Source: Alkalilimnicola ehrlichii | GTDB lineage: Bacteria > Pseudomonadota > Gammaproteobacteria > Nitrococcales > AK92 | Assembly (NCBI RefSeq): GCF_003399765.1 | Contig: NZ_NFZV01000028.1 | Coordinates: 1-53,860, forward strand | DNA: 53,860 nucleotides | Direction: 5' to 3' | Part shown: piece by piece, positions 53,842-53,860 of the stretch | Position numbering within the stretch: position 1 is the stretch's first letter | Layout of the letters: the number at the start of each line of letters is the position of its first letter | The notes under the pieces: model-generated | Database searches by the model: none | What the model saw: the letters and a program-made list of their open reading frames with translations, nothing else | Told to the model about the DNA's origin: nothing | Program-made: the position numbers and the translations under genes

Positions 53842-53860
53842 TTGGTGCGCTGCGCACCAA
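53842..53860. repeat. Perfect 19-bp palindrome at the window edge
   Basis: TTGGTGCGCTGCGCACCAA has 9-bp arms around a single T and ends exactly at the window edge, after a stretch made almost only of G and T. Its core GGTGCGCTGCGCA also occurs at 25469-25481, ahead of the first chemoreceptor gene. Confidence 0.5.

Overview
The window reads as chromosomal DNA of a Gram-negative gammaproteobacterium of fairly high GC. It has an OmpW porin, a TonB-dependent receptor, an NtrC/sigma54 circuit, FNR-type boxes, an iron superoxide dismutase and a glp regulon. A free-living, possibly halophilic, environmental species is a reasonable guess, but no single marker fixes the genus. I saw no rRNA, tRNA, CRISPR array, insertion sequence or prophage.

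Layout. 1-7.3 kb: a YhhN-type membrane protein, then two divergent iron alcohol dehydrogenases with a GAF histidine kinase and an NtrC-type regulator; one dehydrogenase has a sigma54 promoter. 7.4-11.2 kb: a low-GC orphan gene, then SDR, AraC regulator and NmrA-like genes. 11.3-15.3 kb: a secreted histidine phosphatase behind a TonB receptor that carries a Zur-like operator. 15.5-16.9 kb: a YadA-head-like secreted protein broken at a poly-G run, and a 46-residue lipoprotein. 17.0-25.2 kb: a guanidine-nitrogen operon (periplasmic binding protein, permease, ATPase, two DUF1989 carboxyguanidine deiminase subunits, urea/guanidine carboxylase) with tandem NtrC sites, a sigma54 promoter and a guanidine-I riboswitch. 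25.3-30.8 kb: two chemoreceptors around an orphan binding protein. 31-37.5 kb: an FNR-box-linked degenerate GGDEF membrane protein, a nucleotidyltransferase-HEPN fusion, a lipoprotein, OmpW with an FNR box, a DUF1294 protein and a third chemoreceptor. 37.7-42.8 kb: a PadR/ArsH pair sharing an operator, a TPR protein, and an HxlR regulator divergent from an SDR and a DsbA-family isomerase. 43.1-46.2 kb: an IgaA-family membrane protein and BluB. 46.3-51.3 kb: glpR-glpD-glpF-glpK. 51.7-53.7 kb: a flavin-reductase-like protein and an Fe-S-type regulator divergent from sodB.

How the genes work together. The clearest system is guanidine assimilation. Nitrogen limitation (NtrC plus sigma54) would start transcription, and guanidine binding to the riboswitch would license expression. 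The transporter imports guanidine, the carboxylase makes carboxyguanidine, and the DUF1989 pair converts that to allophanate. The allophanate hydrolase needed to finish is not in the window. The glp block takes up, phosphorylates and oxidises glycerol under GlpR.

Caution. Eight genes carry nine single-base frameshifts, mostly in homopolymers, and each is restored by one base. They look more like sequencing or assembly indels than decay, so I describe them as single genes and mark the breaks. Two of them (poly-G in the adhesin, A AAA AAC in the carboxylase) could also be biological switches.
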